Below are positions 1-10,400 of a stretch of 20,672 nt of DNA, one piece after another (the stretch's first letter is position 1; each line of letters begins with the position of its first letter). Source of the DNA: Clostridia bacterium (lineage in GTDB: Bacteria > Bacillota > Clostridia > Christensenellales > Borkfalkiaceae); assembly GCA_017616925.1 (NCBI GenBank), contig JAFZXG010000140.1:1-20672 (forward strand), read 5' to 3'. The notes under the pieces were generated by a model. The model was not told where the DNA came from and made no database searches. It saw nothing but the letters and a program-made list of their open reading frames with translations. Both the position numbers and the translations under genes were made by a program.

Positions 1-1
1 G

Positions 2-253
2 GTGGACTACCTGAAAGAATACGCCGAAACGCTGTATTCGGACGAAGAGTACGAAGAAAAACGCAAAAAGTACACTCACGCCGCGCCGTTTACCAAAGAA
101 TCGCTTTTATACCATGAAATATTCGAGAAATATTACGCGGGGCAGGGTGAAATGATAAAGGATTTCTGGATGCCGAATAGATCGTGGCAGGGTTGTAACG
201 TTCTCGATCCGTCGGCAAGGGTGCTTTCAAACTACGGTGCAAGCGGGAAATAA
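2..253 (+). CDS. asnB: Asparagine synthase (glutamine-hydrolysing), C-terminal fragment
   Basis: This is the last 83 or so residues of a gene that begins upstream of the window. The reading frame is open from the first bases, so the GTG at position 2 is an internal valine codon and not a start. The tail has the pattern of AsnB C-termini: a TKES..YHEIFEKYY segment, then a short hydrophobic/aromatic stretch (WMPNRSW), then DPSARVLSNYG, comparable to the DPSGRA..GVH..AYK ending of E. coli AsnB. The full enzyme makes asparagine from aspartate, ATP and glutamine in the cytosol. The glutaminase domain and the ATP-pyrophosphatase core lie outside the window, so catalytic residues cannot be checked. 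The stop is only six bases before guaA, which suggests co-transcription. Identity rests on the tail alone; another member of the asparagine synthase family is possible. Confidence 0.8.
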   Translation: MDYLKEYAETLYSDEEYEEKRKKYTHAAPFTKESLLYHEIFEKYYAGQGEMIKDFWMPNRSWQGCNVLDPSARVLSNYGASGK

Positions 254-259
254 GTAAAT

Positions 260-1807
260 ATGGAAAAAACGATTAAAAACAAGGTCTTAATACTCAATTT
301 CGGCGGGCAGTATAATATGCTTATCGCGCGTCGTGTTCGCGAAAACAACGTTTATTGCGAACTTTTGCCTTTCGACACGACGATAGATAAAATCAAAAAA
401 TTCGATCCGTCCGCAATTATTTTTACGGGCGGACCGAACAGCGTGTACGAAGAAAATTCGCCCAAGCCCGACGACGAAGTTTTTTCCTTGGGCGTTCCTA
501 TTTTGGGTATTTGCTACGGTTGTCAACTTATAGCCCAGCACTTCGGCGGAAAAGTCGAAAGCGTGTCCGCTACCTTTAACCGCGAATACGGTAAAACACA
601 GGCGTTTTTCGACGCTGAAAACGAATTGTTTTACGGATTACCCGAAAAAAGCGTAACGTGGATGAGTCACGGCGACGAGATAACCGCGCTGCCCGACGGC
701 TTTACCGCTATCGCACACTCAAAGCATTGCCCTTATGCCGCGATTTACGATAAAGAAAGAAATATTTACGGCGTGCAGTTTCATCCCGAAGTGACGCACA
801 CCGTTTTCGGCAAGGAAATATTAAAGAACTTTTTATTTAACGTCGCGCGTCTTTCTCCCGACTGGACGATGGGCGGTTTCGTCGAAAAAGCGGTGAAAGA
901 GATAAGAGAAAAGGTCGGGGACGGTAAAGTTCTGCTTGCGCTGTCGGGCGGAGTAGATAGTTCTGTCGCCGCCGCGCTTATAGGAGAGGCGATAGGTAAA
1001 AATCTTACCTGCGTTTTCGTCGATCACGGTTTAATGCGGCAAAACGAAGGCGACGAAATAGAAAAGGCTTTTTCCGGTAGGGGTATAAACTTTATCCGTA
1101 TAAACGCCGAAGACCGTTTTTTAAGCGCGCTTAAGGGCGTTACCGAACCCGAAAAAAAGAGAAAAATCATCGGCGAACAGTTTATCCGCGTGTTTGAAGA
1201 AGTCGGAAAAACTATCGGCAGGGTTGATTTTTTGGCGCAAGGCACGATTTATCCCGACGTTATAGAATCTGGCAATAAAGTCGCCGAAACCATAAAGAGC
1301 CATCACAACGTCGGCGGGTTGCCGAGCGTTATAGGGTTTAAGGAAATAATAGAACCGTTAAGGCTTTTATTCAAAGACGAAGTACGGGCTTTGGGGCGGG
1401 AACTTAAACTACCCGAATACATGGTAAACCGTCAGCCCTTCCCGGGACCGGGTTTAGCAATAAGAGTGATCGGCGAGATCACGAAAGAAAAACTCGAAAT
1501 TCTGCGCAAAGCCGACGCTATTTTCCGCGAAGAGATAGAAAAGGCGAAGTTAAAGGGCGTATCGCAATATTTTGCAGCTCTAACGAATATGCGTTCGGTG
1601 GGCGTTATGGGCGACGGCAGGACTTACGAATACGCGGTGGCACTACGTTCGGTTTCCACCGAGGATTTTATGACTTGCGTCAGAACGAAAATACCTTATC
1701 GCGTTTTAGATAAGGTTTCGTCAAGAATAGTGAACGAAGTCAAAGGCGTAAACAGAGTTTTATACGACGTAACGGGCAAACCGCCCGCTACCGTCGAGTA
1801 CGAATAA
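260..1807 (+). CDS. guaA: GMP synthase (glutamine-hydrolysing)
   Basis: GuaA converts XMP to GMP using ATP and glutamine, the last step of guanine nucleotide synthesis. The 515 residues match the family length. The N-terminal class I glutamine amidotransferase domain has its nucleophile Cys85 in GICYGCQ and the rest of the triad at His175 and Glu177 ([10 protein letters not shown]). The ATP-pyrophosphatase domain has the P-loop SGGVDS at residues 229-234 and the later [12 protein letters not shown] motif. The C-terminal dimerisation domain has [15 protein letters not shown] and ends KPPATVEYE, close to the usual KPPATIEWE. The residue after YG in the nucleophile motif is Cys rather than the common Met, a conservative oddity. 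The ATG at 260 follows asnB by six bases with only a weak GGGAAA ribosome site, so translational coupling is likely. Assignment is very secure. Confidence 0.97.
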   Translation: MEKTIKNKVLILNFGGQYNMLIARRVRENNVYCELLPFDTTIDKIKKFDPSAIIFTGGPNSVYEENSPKPDDEVFSLGVPILGICYGCQLIAQHFGGKVESVSATFNREYGKTQAFFDAENELFYGLPEKSVTWMSHGDEITALPDGFTAIAHSKHCPYAAIYDKERNIYGVQFHPEVTHTVFGKEILKNFLFNVARLSPDWTMGGFVEKAVKEIREKVGDGKVLLALSGGVDSSVAAALIGEAIGKNLTCVFVDHGLMRQNEGDEIEKAFSGRGINFIRINAEDRFLSALKGVTEPEKKRKIIGEQFIRVFEEVGKTIGRVDFLAQGTIYPDVIESGNKVAETIKSHHNVGGLPSVIGFKEIIEPLRLLFKDEVRALGRELKLPEYMVNRQPFPGPGLAIRVIGEITKEKLEILRKADAIFREEIEKAKLKGVSQYFAALTNMRSVGVMGDGRTYEYAVALRSVSTEDFMTCVRTKIPYRVLDKVSSRIVNEVKGVNRVLYDVTGKPPATVEYE

Positions 1808-3435
<1,628 letters not shown>

Positions 3436-3436
<1 letters not shown>

Positions 3437-4221
3437 TGAAATTTACCAAAATGCAGGGACTCGGCAACGATTATCTGTATATTTACGGCGAAGTCCCCGA
3501 AAACGTAAAAGATTTAGCGAATAAATATTCCGACCGACATTTCGGCGTAGGTTCGGACGGACTTATCTTTATATCGCCGTCAAAAGTCGCCGATTTTAAG
3601 ATGCGCATTTTTAACGCCGACGGCTCGGAAGCCAAAATGTGCGGAAACGGAATAAGGTGCATCGGGAAATACGTTTACGAAAAAGGTTATACGGACGACA
3701 CCGTTTTAACGATAGAAACGCCGTCGGGCATAAAAACGCTTAAACTTTCCGTCGTTTTCGGCAAAGTTAAGTCCGTGTCGGTCGATATGGGCAAAACCGT
3801 TGTGAAAAACGAAATCACGCTTACGGCGGGGGATAAAGAATTTACCGTTGTTCCCGTTTCGGTCGGCAATCCGCATATAGTAATTTTCGCAAACGACGTA
3901 GAGAATTTTCCGATAGAAAAGTACGGGAAAATATTAGAAAAGCACCCGAAATTTAAAGACGGCGTCAACGTGGAGTTTGCCGAAATCAAAGGCGGTTTTA
4001 TCCGTATGCGCGTGTGGGAACGCGGCAGCGGAATTACCCTTGCCTGCGGCACGGGCGCCTCGGCAACAGTTTCTGCGGCAGTCAAAAAAGGACTCGTTAA
4101 AGAAAACGAGTTTATAACCGTAAAACTCGACGGCGGCGATTTGCAGGTTAAATACACCGACGACGGCGTTATTATGACGGGCGGCGCGGAATTTATAGCA
4201 GACGGAGAAACTTATGACTAA
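3436..4221 (+). CDS. dapF: Diaminopimelate epimerase
   Basis: DapF interconverts LL- and meso-diaminopimelate, the direct precursor of lysine and of peptidoglycan cross-links. It is a cofactor-independent two-cysteine epimerase, and both catalytic cysteines are visible: Cys69 in AKMCGNGIRC and Cys204 in LACGTGASATV. The N-terminal KMQGLGNDYL and later GNPHIVIF motifs also fit. Length is 261 residues from the ATG at 3436, whose A is the last base of the pyrG stop (TGATG arrangement). A GTG codon directly in front (3433) would add one residue; I prefer the ATG because the AAAGGAAAG ribosome site at 3421-3429 is well placed for it. The gene overlaps dapL by eight bases, so the two enzymes are probably translated together. 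Assignment is very secure. Confidence 0.96.
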
Positions 4222-5404
4222 ACCTAATATGAATTACGCCGACTTAAAAGACAGTTATCTGTTTTTCGGTATAGCGCAAAAAGTTAAAAAATATTCGGAA
4301 GAAAATCCCGATAAAAAGATCTTGCGTTTAGGGATCGGCGACGTATCTTTGCCGCTTTGTAAAACCGTCATATCCGCCTTGACGGAAGGGGTTAACGATC
4401 AAGCCGAAAAGTCGTCGTTTCACGGGTATATGCCCGAGTGCGGCGCGCCGTTTTTAAGGACGACTATCGCCGACTTTTACAGAAAGCGCGGCGTGGATAT
4501 CGCGGACGACGAAGTATTCGTGTCAAGCGGCGCAAGCGACGAACTCGGCGATATTCTGGATTTATTCGACAAAAAAAACTCCGCACTCGTGATCGAACCG
4601 GCATATCCCGCTTACGTTGACGCGAATATTATCGCGGGCAGAAAAATTATTCATATGTCGTCTTCGATCGAAAACGGCTTTACGCCCGAACCCGACGAAA
4701 AAAAGAAAGCGGACGTAATTTATATTTGTTCGCCGAATAATCCGACGGGTGCGGTGTTTACGAAAGAAAAACTCAAAAAGTGGGTGGACTTTGCGAATAA
4801 GCACGGCTCGATTATTCTCTTCGACGCCGCTTACGAAGCCTTTATCGAAGACGAGAATATACCGCACAGTATATTTGAGATAGACGGCGCAAAAACCTGC
4901 GCGATAGAGATCTGTTCGCTTTCTAAAACCGCGGGATTTACGGGTACGAGACTCGGCTATACCGTAATTCCCAAAGCGCTTTTAAGAAAGGGTATGAGTT
5001 TTAACGCAATGTGGGTAAGGAACAGAACGACCAAAACAAACGGCGTTTCGTATATAATTCAAAAAGGCGGGGCGGCGGTCTTTACCGAACAAGGTCAGAA
5101 AGAGATTAAAGAAAATATCGCCTATTATAAAGAGAACGCTAAAATTTTAATGCGCGTTCTAAACGAGTGCGAAATAAAATACACGGGCGGTAAAAACGCG
5201 CCGTATATCTGGCTTAAATGTCCTTTTGGTCTCGGCAGTTGGGAGTTTTTCGATTTACTGCTTAATAAAATACAGGTAGTCGGAACTCCCGGTGAAGGCT
5301 TCGGTAGTTGCGACGAAGGCTATTTCCGCTTTTCGACTTTCGGCAGCAGGGAAGATACTTTAAATGCGGCGAATAAATTAAAGGAATTGCTTGTAAAGAT
5401 TTAG
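4214..5404 (+). CDS. dapL: LL-diaminopimelate aminotransferase
   Basis: This is a fold-type I PLP aminotransferase of 396 residues. The PLP lysine is Lys238 in SLSKTAGFTGTRLGY, and the cofactor-binding region has SPNNPTGAVF followed by the conserved DAAYEAFI segment. The N-terminal block (YLFFGIAQKVKKY, LRLGIGDVSLPL) and the SLSKTAGFTGTR block are those of DapL, which converts tetrahydrodipicolinate directly to LL-diaminopimelate with glutamate as amino donor. The overlap with dapF, the next enzyme in that short pathway, supports DapL over a general aspartate aminotransferase. The start ATG lies inside the end of dapF. No intrinsic terminator is evident between this gene and the pyr promoter about 30 bases downstream. 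A related aromatic or aspartate aminotransferase is a less likely alternative. Confidence 0.92.
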   Translation: MTKPNMNYADLKDSYLFFGIAQKVKKYSEENPDKKILRLGIGDVSLPLCKTVISALTEGVNDQAEKSSFHGYMPECGAPFLRTTIADFYRKRGVDIADDEVFVSSGASDELGDILDLFDKKNSALVIEPAYPAYVDANIIAGRKIIHMSSSIENGFTPEPDEKKKADVIYICSPNNPTGAVFTKEKLKKWVDFANKHGSIILFDAAYEAFIEDENIPHSIFEIDGAKTCAIEICSLSKTAGFTGTRLGYTVIPKALLRKGMSFNAMWVRNRTTKTNGVSYIIQKGGAAVFTEQGQKEIKENIAYYKENAKILMRVLNECEIKYTGGKNAPYIWLKCPFGLGSWEFFDLLLNKIQVVGTPGEGFGSCDEGYFRFSTFGSREDTLNAANKLKELLVKI

Positions 5405-5433
5405 ATCGTTTCGGGGAAATCCGCTTAAAACGT

Positions 5434-5462
5434 TTGACAACGGCAGGTTGCCGTGTTAGAAT
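5434..5462 (+). promoter_or_regulatory. Promoter of the pyr operon
   Basis: TTGACA at 5434-5439 and TAGAAT at 5457-5462 are separated by exactly 17 bases, a near-consensus housekeeping sigma promoter. Transcription would begin near 5468-5470, just ahead of the predicted PyrR-binding loop. The spacer contains a perfect inverted repeat, CGGCA-GGT-TGCCG (5441-5453), which could be an operator or could be chance. Confidence 0.85.
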
Positions 5463-5482
5463 AATAACGATAAAACTTTTAA

Positions 5483-5502
5483 GTCGGTACGGAGATATCG
5501 GC
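5483..5502 (+). promoter_or_regulatory. Predicted PyrR-binding RNA stem-loop
   Basis: The RNA GUCGGUA (5483-5489) can pair over seven base pairs, including G-U wobbles, with UAUCGGC (5496-5502). This leaves the hexaloop CGGAGA (5490-5495). That loop fits the CNGNGA loop consensus of PyrR-binding hairpins known from Bacillus pyr leaders. The closing pairs here (A-U, U-A) differ from the C-G and U-G pairs common in Bacillus. The loop lies in the leader of pyrR itself and its 3' arm overlaps the antiterminator, as the attenuation model requires. Confidence 0.7.
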
Positions 5503-5555
5503 AAGGTGAAATATCGGGCGCTTAACGTGCGTAAAACCGTTCTATTGTCTTGCCG
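5499..5555 (+). promoter_or_regulatory. Predicted antiterminator pairing in the pyr leader
   Basis: CGGCAAG at 5499-5505 is perfectly complementary (7 bp) to CUUGCCG at 5549-5555, which is most of the 5' arm of the terminator hairpin. The first four bases of this element are also the last four of the PyrR-binding loop. The two structures are therefore mutually exclusive. With PyrR-UMP bound the antiterminator cannot form and the terminator wins; without it, transcription continues into pyrR. The pairing is seen in the sequence; the switch behaviour is inferred from the known Bacillus mechanism. Confidence 0.65.
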
Positions 5556-5573
5556 TAAGGCAGGACTTTTTTT
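5547..5573 (+). terminator. Attenuator (intrinsic terminator) of the pyr leader
   Basis: GUCUUGCC (5547-5554) pairs with GGCAGGAC (5559-5566) around a GUAA tetraloop, giving an eight-base-pair stem with one G-U pair. Seven U residues follow directly (5567-5573). It lies between the promoter and pyrR, only 17 bases before the start codon, so it acts as a leader attenuator and not as an end-of-operon terminator. Confidence 0.85.
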
Positions 5574-5590
5574 ATGGGGAAAGCGACGAG

Positions 5591-6127
5591 ATGCGTAAAG
5601 TAATGGTAATGGACGAAACGGCGGTTAACCGCTCGCTCGTCCGGATCACTCACGAAATTATCGAAAAGACGGACTGTACGGATTCCCTGTGCGTTCTGGG
5701 AATAAAAAGCCGCGGCGTCGTTCTTGCGGAGATACTTACCGAAAACCTTAAAAAGTTTGCGGATATAAACGTTCCGTTCGGAGTTATAGACGCCACGATG
5801 CATCGCGACGATTTCACGGCCGAACAAAAAAAAGAAAGAGCGACGGAGAGCATTATACCCTTCGACGTTACGGGTAAAACCGTGATAATCGTGGACGACG
5901 TTCTCTATACGGGCAGAACGGCGCGCGCGGCGATAGAGACCGTCTTCGCGCTGGGGCGACCGAAGGCGGTGCGCCTTGCGGTGCTTATCGACAGGGGACA
6001 CAGAGAGATCCCTATACGTCCCGATTTCGTCGGTAAAAATATTCCGACTTCGCGGAAAGAGAAAGTTTCGGTAGTTATGCAGGGCGAAGACACCCGCGGC
6101 GTGTTTCTGACCGAAACGGCGGACTAA
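5591..6127 (+). CDS. pyrR: PyrR, pyrimidine operon attenuation regulator / uracil phosphoribosyltransferase
   Basis: PyrR is an RNA-binding regulator that senses UMP/UTP against PRPP and binds pyr mRNA to favour termination. Many members also have uracil phosphoribosyltransferase activity. The 178 residues are the normal length for this type I phosphoribosyltransferase fold. The PRPP loop is VDDVLYTGRT at residues 101-110, and the basic stretch around HRDDF and the GRPKAVRLAVLIDRGHREIPI segment are typical of the family. The start ATG at 5591 lies about ten bases after a GGGGA ribosome site (5576-5580), immediately downstream of the attenuator, so the protein would control its own synthesis. 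It is the first gene of the operon, as is usual in Bacillota. Assignment is very secure. Confidence 0.96.
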   Translation: MRKVMVMDETAVNRSLVRITHEIIEKTDCTDSLCVLGIKSRGVVLAEILTENLKKFADINVPFGVIDATMHRDDFTAEQKKERATESIIPFDVTGKTVIIVDDVLYTGRTARAAIETVFALGRPKAVRLAVLIDRGHREIPIRPDFVGKNIPTSRKEKVSVVMQGEDTRGVFLTETAD

Positions 6128-6158
6128 AGACTTATCTGACTCGAACGGAGAAAAGATC

Positions 6159-7376
6159 ATGGATGTAAGCGGTATGAAAAAAGTTATAGGCACGGACGGA
6201 AAGAACGCCGATCTGCGTGATTTCGCGCTTAAACTTTCGGATTATTGCCGCGACTTAAAAATAAACGGCGAATACGTTGTTTTTCCCGGTTTCTGCGACG
6301 TGCACGTGCATTTCAGAGAACCGGGTTTTTCATATAAAGAAACGATAAAAACGGGATCCCGCGCCGCCGCGCGCGGCGGATATACGGCGGTTTTGACTAT
6401 GCCGAATTTAGATCCCGTTCCCGATTGTATGGCAGCTATCGAGACGCAGTGCGAAATAATAAAAAAGGACGCCTGTATATCCGTCTATCCTTACGCGGCG
6501 ATCACGAAAGGCGAAAAGGGGAAGGAACTTTCGGATATGGACGAACTATCATCCGTAGCGGCGGCGTTTTCGGACGACGGTCGCGGGGTGCAAAGCGAAG
6601 ACATAATGCGCCGCGCCATGATAAAGGCAAGATCGCTCGGCAAAATAATCGCCGCGCATTGCGAGATGAACGAATTGTTAAAAGGCGGGTATATCCACGA
6701 CGGCGCGTACGCGACTGCGCACGGTCATAAGGGCATCTGTTCGGAAAGCGAGTATAAGGCGATAGAACGCGATCTGCGGCTTGCCAAAGAAACGGGCGTT
6801 TCATACCACGTCTGCCACGTTTCCGCCGCGGAAAGCGTGGAACTTATCAGAAAGGCAAAACGGGAAGGGGTGGACGTTACCTGCGAAACCGCACCGCACT
6901 ATCTCGTTCTTGACGAGAACGACTTGAAAGAGAACGGGGATTATAAGATGAACCCGCCTTTGCGTTCGGCAAGGGATAGGGCGGCGTTGATCGAAGGGTT
7001 GATCGACGGCACGATAGATATGATAGCGACCGATCACGCGCCGCACACCGCGGAAGAAAAGGCGAAAGGTCTCTCCGGTAGCGCGTTCGGTATCGTGGGG
7101 CTTGAAACGGCGTTTCCGATACTCTATACCGAACTCGTTAAAAACGGCGTGATCACCATAGAAAAACTCGTCGATCTTCTGGCGGTCAATCCGAGAAAGA
7201 GATTTAAAATAGGATACGACGGGTTTTCGGTCTGGGATTTAACGGTAAATAAAACGGTCGATCCGAAGGAATTTCTCTCTAAGGGCAGATCGACGCCTTT
7301 CGCGAACAGAAAAGTGTTCGGCGAAAATATTCTGACGGTTGCCCGCGGCAGAGCGGCGTATATAAACGATAAATAG
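6159..7376 (+). CDS. pyrC: Dihydroorotase, class I
   Basis: PyrC cyclises carbamoyl-aspartate to dihydroorotate in the UMP pathway. It is an amidohydrolase with metal-binding HVH at residues 49-51 (DVHVHFREPG), the class I FSDDGRGVQ motif, the later CHVSAAE histidine motif, and Asp292 in IATDHAPHT near the C-terminal end of the barrel. NPRKRF follows where the family has NPA+ILGL. The protein is 405 residues, somewhat short. The first part before the HxH motif is about ten residues shorter than in typical class I enzymes and keeps only a reduced beta-sandwich. The ATG at 6159 follows a GGAG ribosome site, and no earlier in-frame start is plausible given the pyrR stop 31 bases upstream. The metal and catalytic positions look intact, so it should be active. 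Confidence 0.95.
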   Translation: MDVSGMKKVIGTDGKNADLRDFALKLSDYCRDLKINGEYVVFPGFCDVHVHFREPGFSYKETIKTGSRAAARGGYTAVLTMPNLDPVPDCMAAIETQCEIIKKDACISVYPYAAITKGEKGKELSDMDELSSVAAAFSDDGRGVQSEDIMRRAMIKARSLGKIIAAHCEMNELLKGGYIHDGAYATAHGHKGICSESEYKAIERDLRLAKETGVSYHVCHVSAAESVELIRKAKREGVDVTCETAPHYLVLDENDLKENGDYKMNPPLRSARDRAALIEGLIDGTIDMIATDHAPHTAEEKAKGLSGSAFGIVGLETAFPILYTELVKNGVITIEKLVDLLAVNPRKRFKIGYDGFSVWDLTVNKTVDPKEFLSKGRSTPFANRKVFGENILTVARGRAAYINDK

Positions 7377-7402
7377 AAAATAAAAAACTTCTGGAGTGTA
7401 TT

Positions 7403-10400
7403 ATGGCAAAAAGAACGGATATCAGGAAGATTCTTATAATCGGATCCGGACCTATCGTGATAGGACAGGCGGCGGAATTCGATTACGCGGGAACGCAGGC
7501 GTGCCTTGCGCTTAAGGAAGAAGGCTACGAAGTGGTGCTGGTAAACTCCAACCCCGCGACGATAATGACCGACACCAAGATAGCGGACAAGGTCTATATG
7601 GAACCGCTTACTTTAGAGTACGTCGCAAAGATCCTTCGATACGAACGTCCCGACGCGATAGTGCCGGGCATCGGCGGGCAGACGGGGCTTAACCTTGCGA
7701 TGCAACTCGAAAAGAAAGGCATATTGAAAGAGTGCCGCGTGAAACTTTTAGGCACGAGCGGCGAGAGTATAGAACGCGCCGAAGACAGAGAACTGTTTAA
7801 AGAGATGTGCGAGTCGATAGGCGAACCCGTAATACCTTCCGAGATAACCTACGACGTGGAATCGGCGGTAGCGGCGGCAAAACGCATAGGGTATCCCGTA
7901 GTTCTGCGCCCCGCGTTCACGCTGGGCGGTACAGGCGGCGGTTTCGCGAACGACGAAACCGAACTTAAAGAGATCGCGGCGAACGGCTTTGCGCTTTCGC
8001 CCGTCAGACAGGTACTCGTTGAAAAGAGCGTCAAAGGTTATAAAGAGATAGAATTCGAAGTGATGCGCGACTCGGCGGACAACGCCATAACCATCTGCGG
8101 TATGGAAAACGTCGATCCTGTCGGCGTTCATACGGGCGATTCGGTCGTCGTCGCGCCCATAATGTCTTTAAACGATCACGACCTTAAGATGCTGCAGGAC
8201 AGCGCGATAAAGATAATCCGCGAACTTAAGATCGAAGGCGGGTGCAACGTGCAGTTCGCGTTAAACCCCCGTTCGAGTGAATATTTTCTTATAGAAGTCA
8301 ATCCGCGCGTGTCGAGATCTTCCGCGCTGGCGTCCAAGGCAAGCGGCTATCCTATAGCAAGGGTTACCGCTAAGATCGCCGTCGGTATGGAACTGAAAGA
8401 TATAGCGGTCGCGGGCGGCACGGCGGCGAAAGAACCGACTCTTGACTATGTCGTCGCGAAGTTCCCGCGCTTCCCGTTCGACAAGTTCACGCAAGCGCCT
8501 AACGTTCTCGGCACGCAGATGAAGGCGACGGGCGAAGTTATGGGGATAGGATCGAACCTTTCCGAGTGCCTGTTAAAGTCCGTGCGGTCGCTGGAAATAG
8601 GCGCGTGCCATCTGCATCTCAAAAAATTCGACGGTATGACGGCGGATAACATAAAGGACTACCTTAAAGAATTCCGCGCAGACGGGATCTTCGCGCTTAC
8701 CGAAGCATTGCGCCGCGGAGTTTCGGTCGGGGAACTTTTTAGAATCACGGGCATAACCCCGCTGTTTATAGAGAGTATAAAATCGATAGTCGATACCGAA
8801 AACGTTCTTAAAGTCGCGCCGTTCGACCTAAAAACGCTTAAAACGGCGAAAAGCATGGGGTTTTCGGATAAGTTTATCGCTACGCTTTGGAAATGCAAGG
8901 AAGACGACGTTTACGCGTTCAGGTTGAAAAACGGTATAACGCCCGTGTTCAAGATGGTGGACACTCTGCATACGGGCAAATATATCCCGTATCTCTATTC
9001 GACCTATAAAAACCAGATAGACGGGAAGACCGAAAACGAATCCCGCCTTACCGACAAAAGAAAACTCGTGGTACTCGGCGCAGGACCGATAAGGATAGGG
9101 CAGGGCGTTGAGTTCGATTATTCTTCGGTCCACGCGGTACAGACCATACGCCGCGCGGGGTACGAGTCCATAATCATAAACAACAATCCCGAAACGGTTT
9201 CGACCGACTATACCACGGCTGACAAACTGTACTTCGAACCGCTTACCAAAGAAGACGTTATGGCGATAATAAACTACGAACGTCCGGAAGGCGTGATCGC
9301 CTCTCTCGGCGGGCAGACCGCCATCAACCTTGCCGAACCGCTGTCTTCCCGCGGGGTAAAACTCGTCGGTACGGACTGCGCCGCGATCGACAGGGCGGAA
9401 AACCGCGAACTCTTCGAAAAACTATTAAGCGAACTCGATATTCCGCGTCCCGAAGGCGTTGCCGTAACGAACATAGAAGACGGCATAAAGGCGGCGGCGC
9501 GCATAGGTTATCCCGTTCTCGTCCGTCCGAGTTTCGTTTTGGGCGGCAGGGCGATGCAGATAGTCGGCGACGAAAGATCGCTTTGCCACTATCTAAAAAC
9601 GGCGGTCGAGATCGACGAAGACAAACCCGTACTCGTAGATAAGTATATCGTCGGCAAGGAAGTCGAGATCGACGCCGTGTGCGACGGGGTGGACGTGTTC
9701 GTGCCGGGCATTATGGAACTCGTCGAAAGGACGGGTATCCACTCGGGCGACAGCATATCGGTCTATCCCGCGTTCTCGATTTCGGACAAGGTCAAGGGAA
9801 CGATACTTACTTACGCCAAAAAGTTGGGACTCGGCGTGGGCATAAAAGGGCTTTACAACGTACAGTTTATCGTGGACAGGAACGAAAAGGTATACATAAT
9901 AGAAGTCAATCCCCGTTCATCGAGAACCGTACCTTTTCTTTCAAAAGCGACGGGCTATTCTCTCGCCGACATCGCGACCGAAGTCATTATGGGCAGATCC
10001 TTAAAGGAACAGGGTATATTCGGCATATATCCCGAAGAGAAAAAGCGCTATTACGTCAAAGCGCCCGTGTTCTCGTTCAATAAGATAAAGGGACTCGACG
10101 CCTACCTTTCGCCCGAAATGAAATCCACGGGCGAGGCGATAGGCTACGACGATAAAATAAACCGCGCGCTGTATAAAGTGCTGACGGCGGCGGGAACGAA
10201 ACTTAAAAATTACGGCACGGTATTCGCTACGATCGCGGACGCGGACAAGACCGAAGCCCTGCCGCTGATACGCCGATTCTACAATCTCGGTTTCAATATC
10301 GAAGCGACTTCCGGCACGGCCAAGTTCTTAAAGGAAAACGGCATACGCACGCACGTTTTGAAAAAGATAAGCGAAGGCAGTATGGAAATAAGGGATTCTA

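Noticed and set aside
5405..5433. Terminator for dapL
   Set aside because: Only a three-base CGG/CCG pairing without a T-run is present, so no intrinsic terminator is claimed.
5574..5603. Nine-codon frame starting at the ATG just after the attenuator U-tract
   Set aside because: It overlaps the pyrR start out of frame and has no ribosome site or regulatory codon run; leader-peptide control is not supported.
5522..6193. Long open frame on the minus strand across pyrR (223 codons)
   Set aside because: It mirrors the codon pattern of pyrR, covers the pyr attenuator, has no family resemblance and no ribosome site; pyrR on the + strand is certain.
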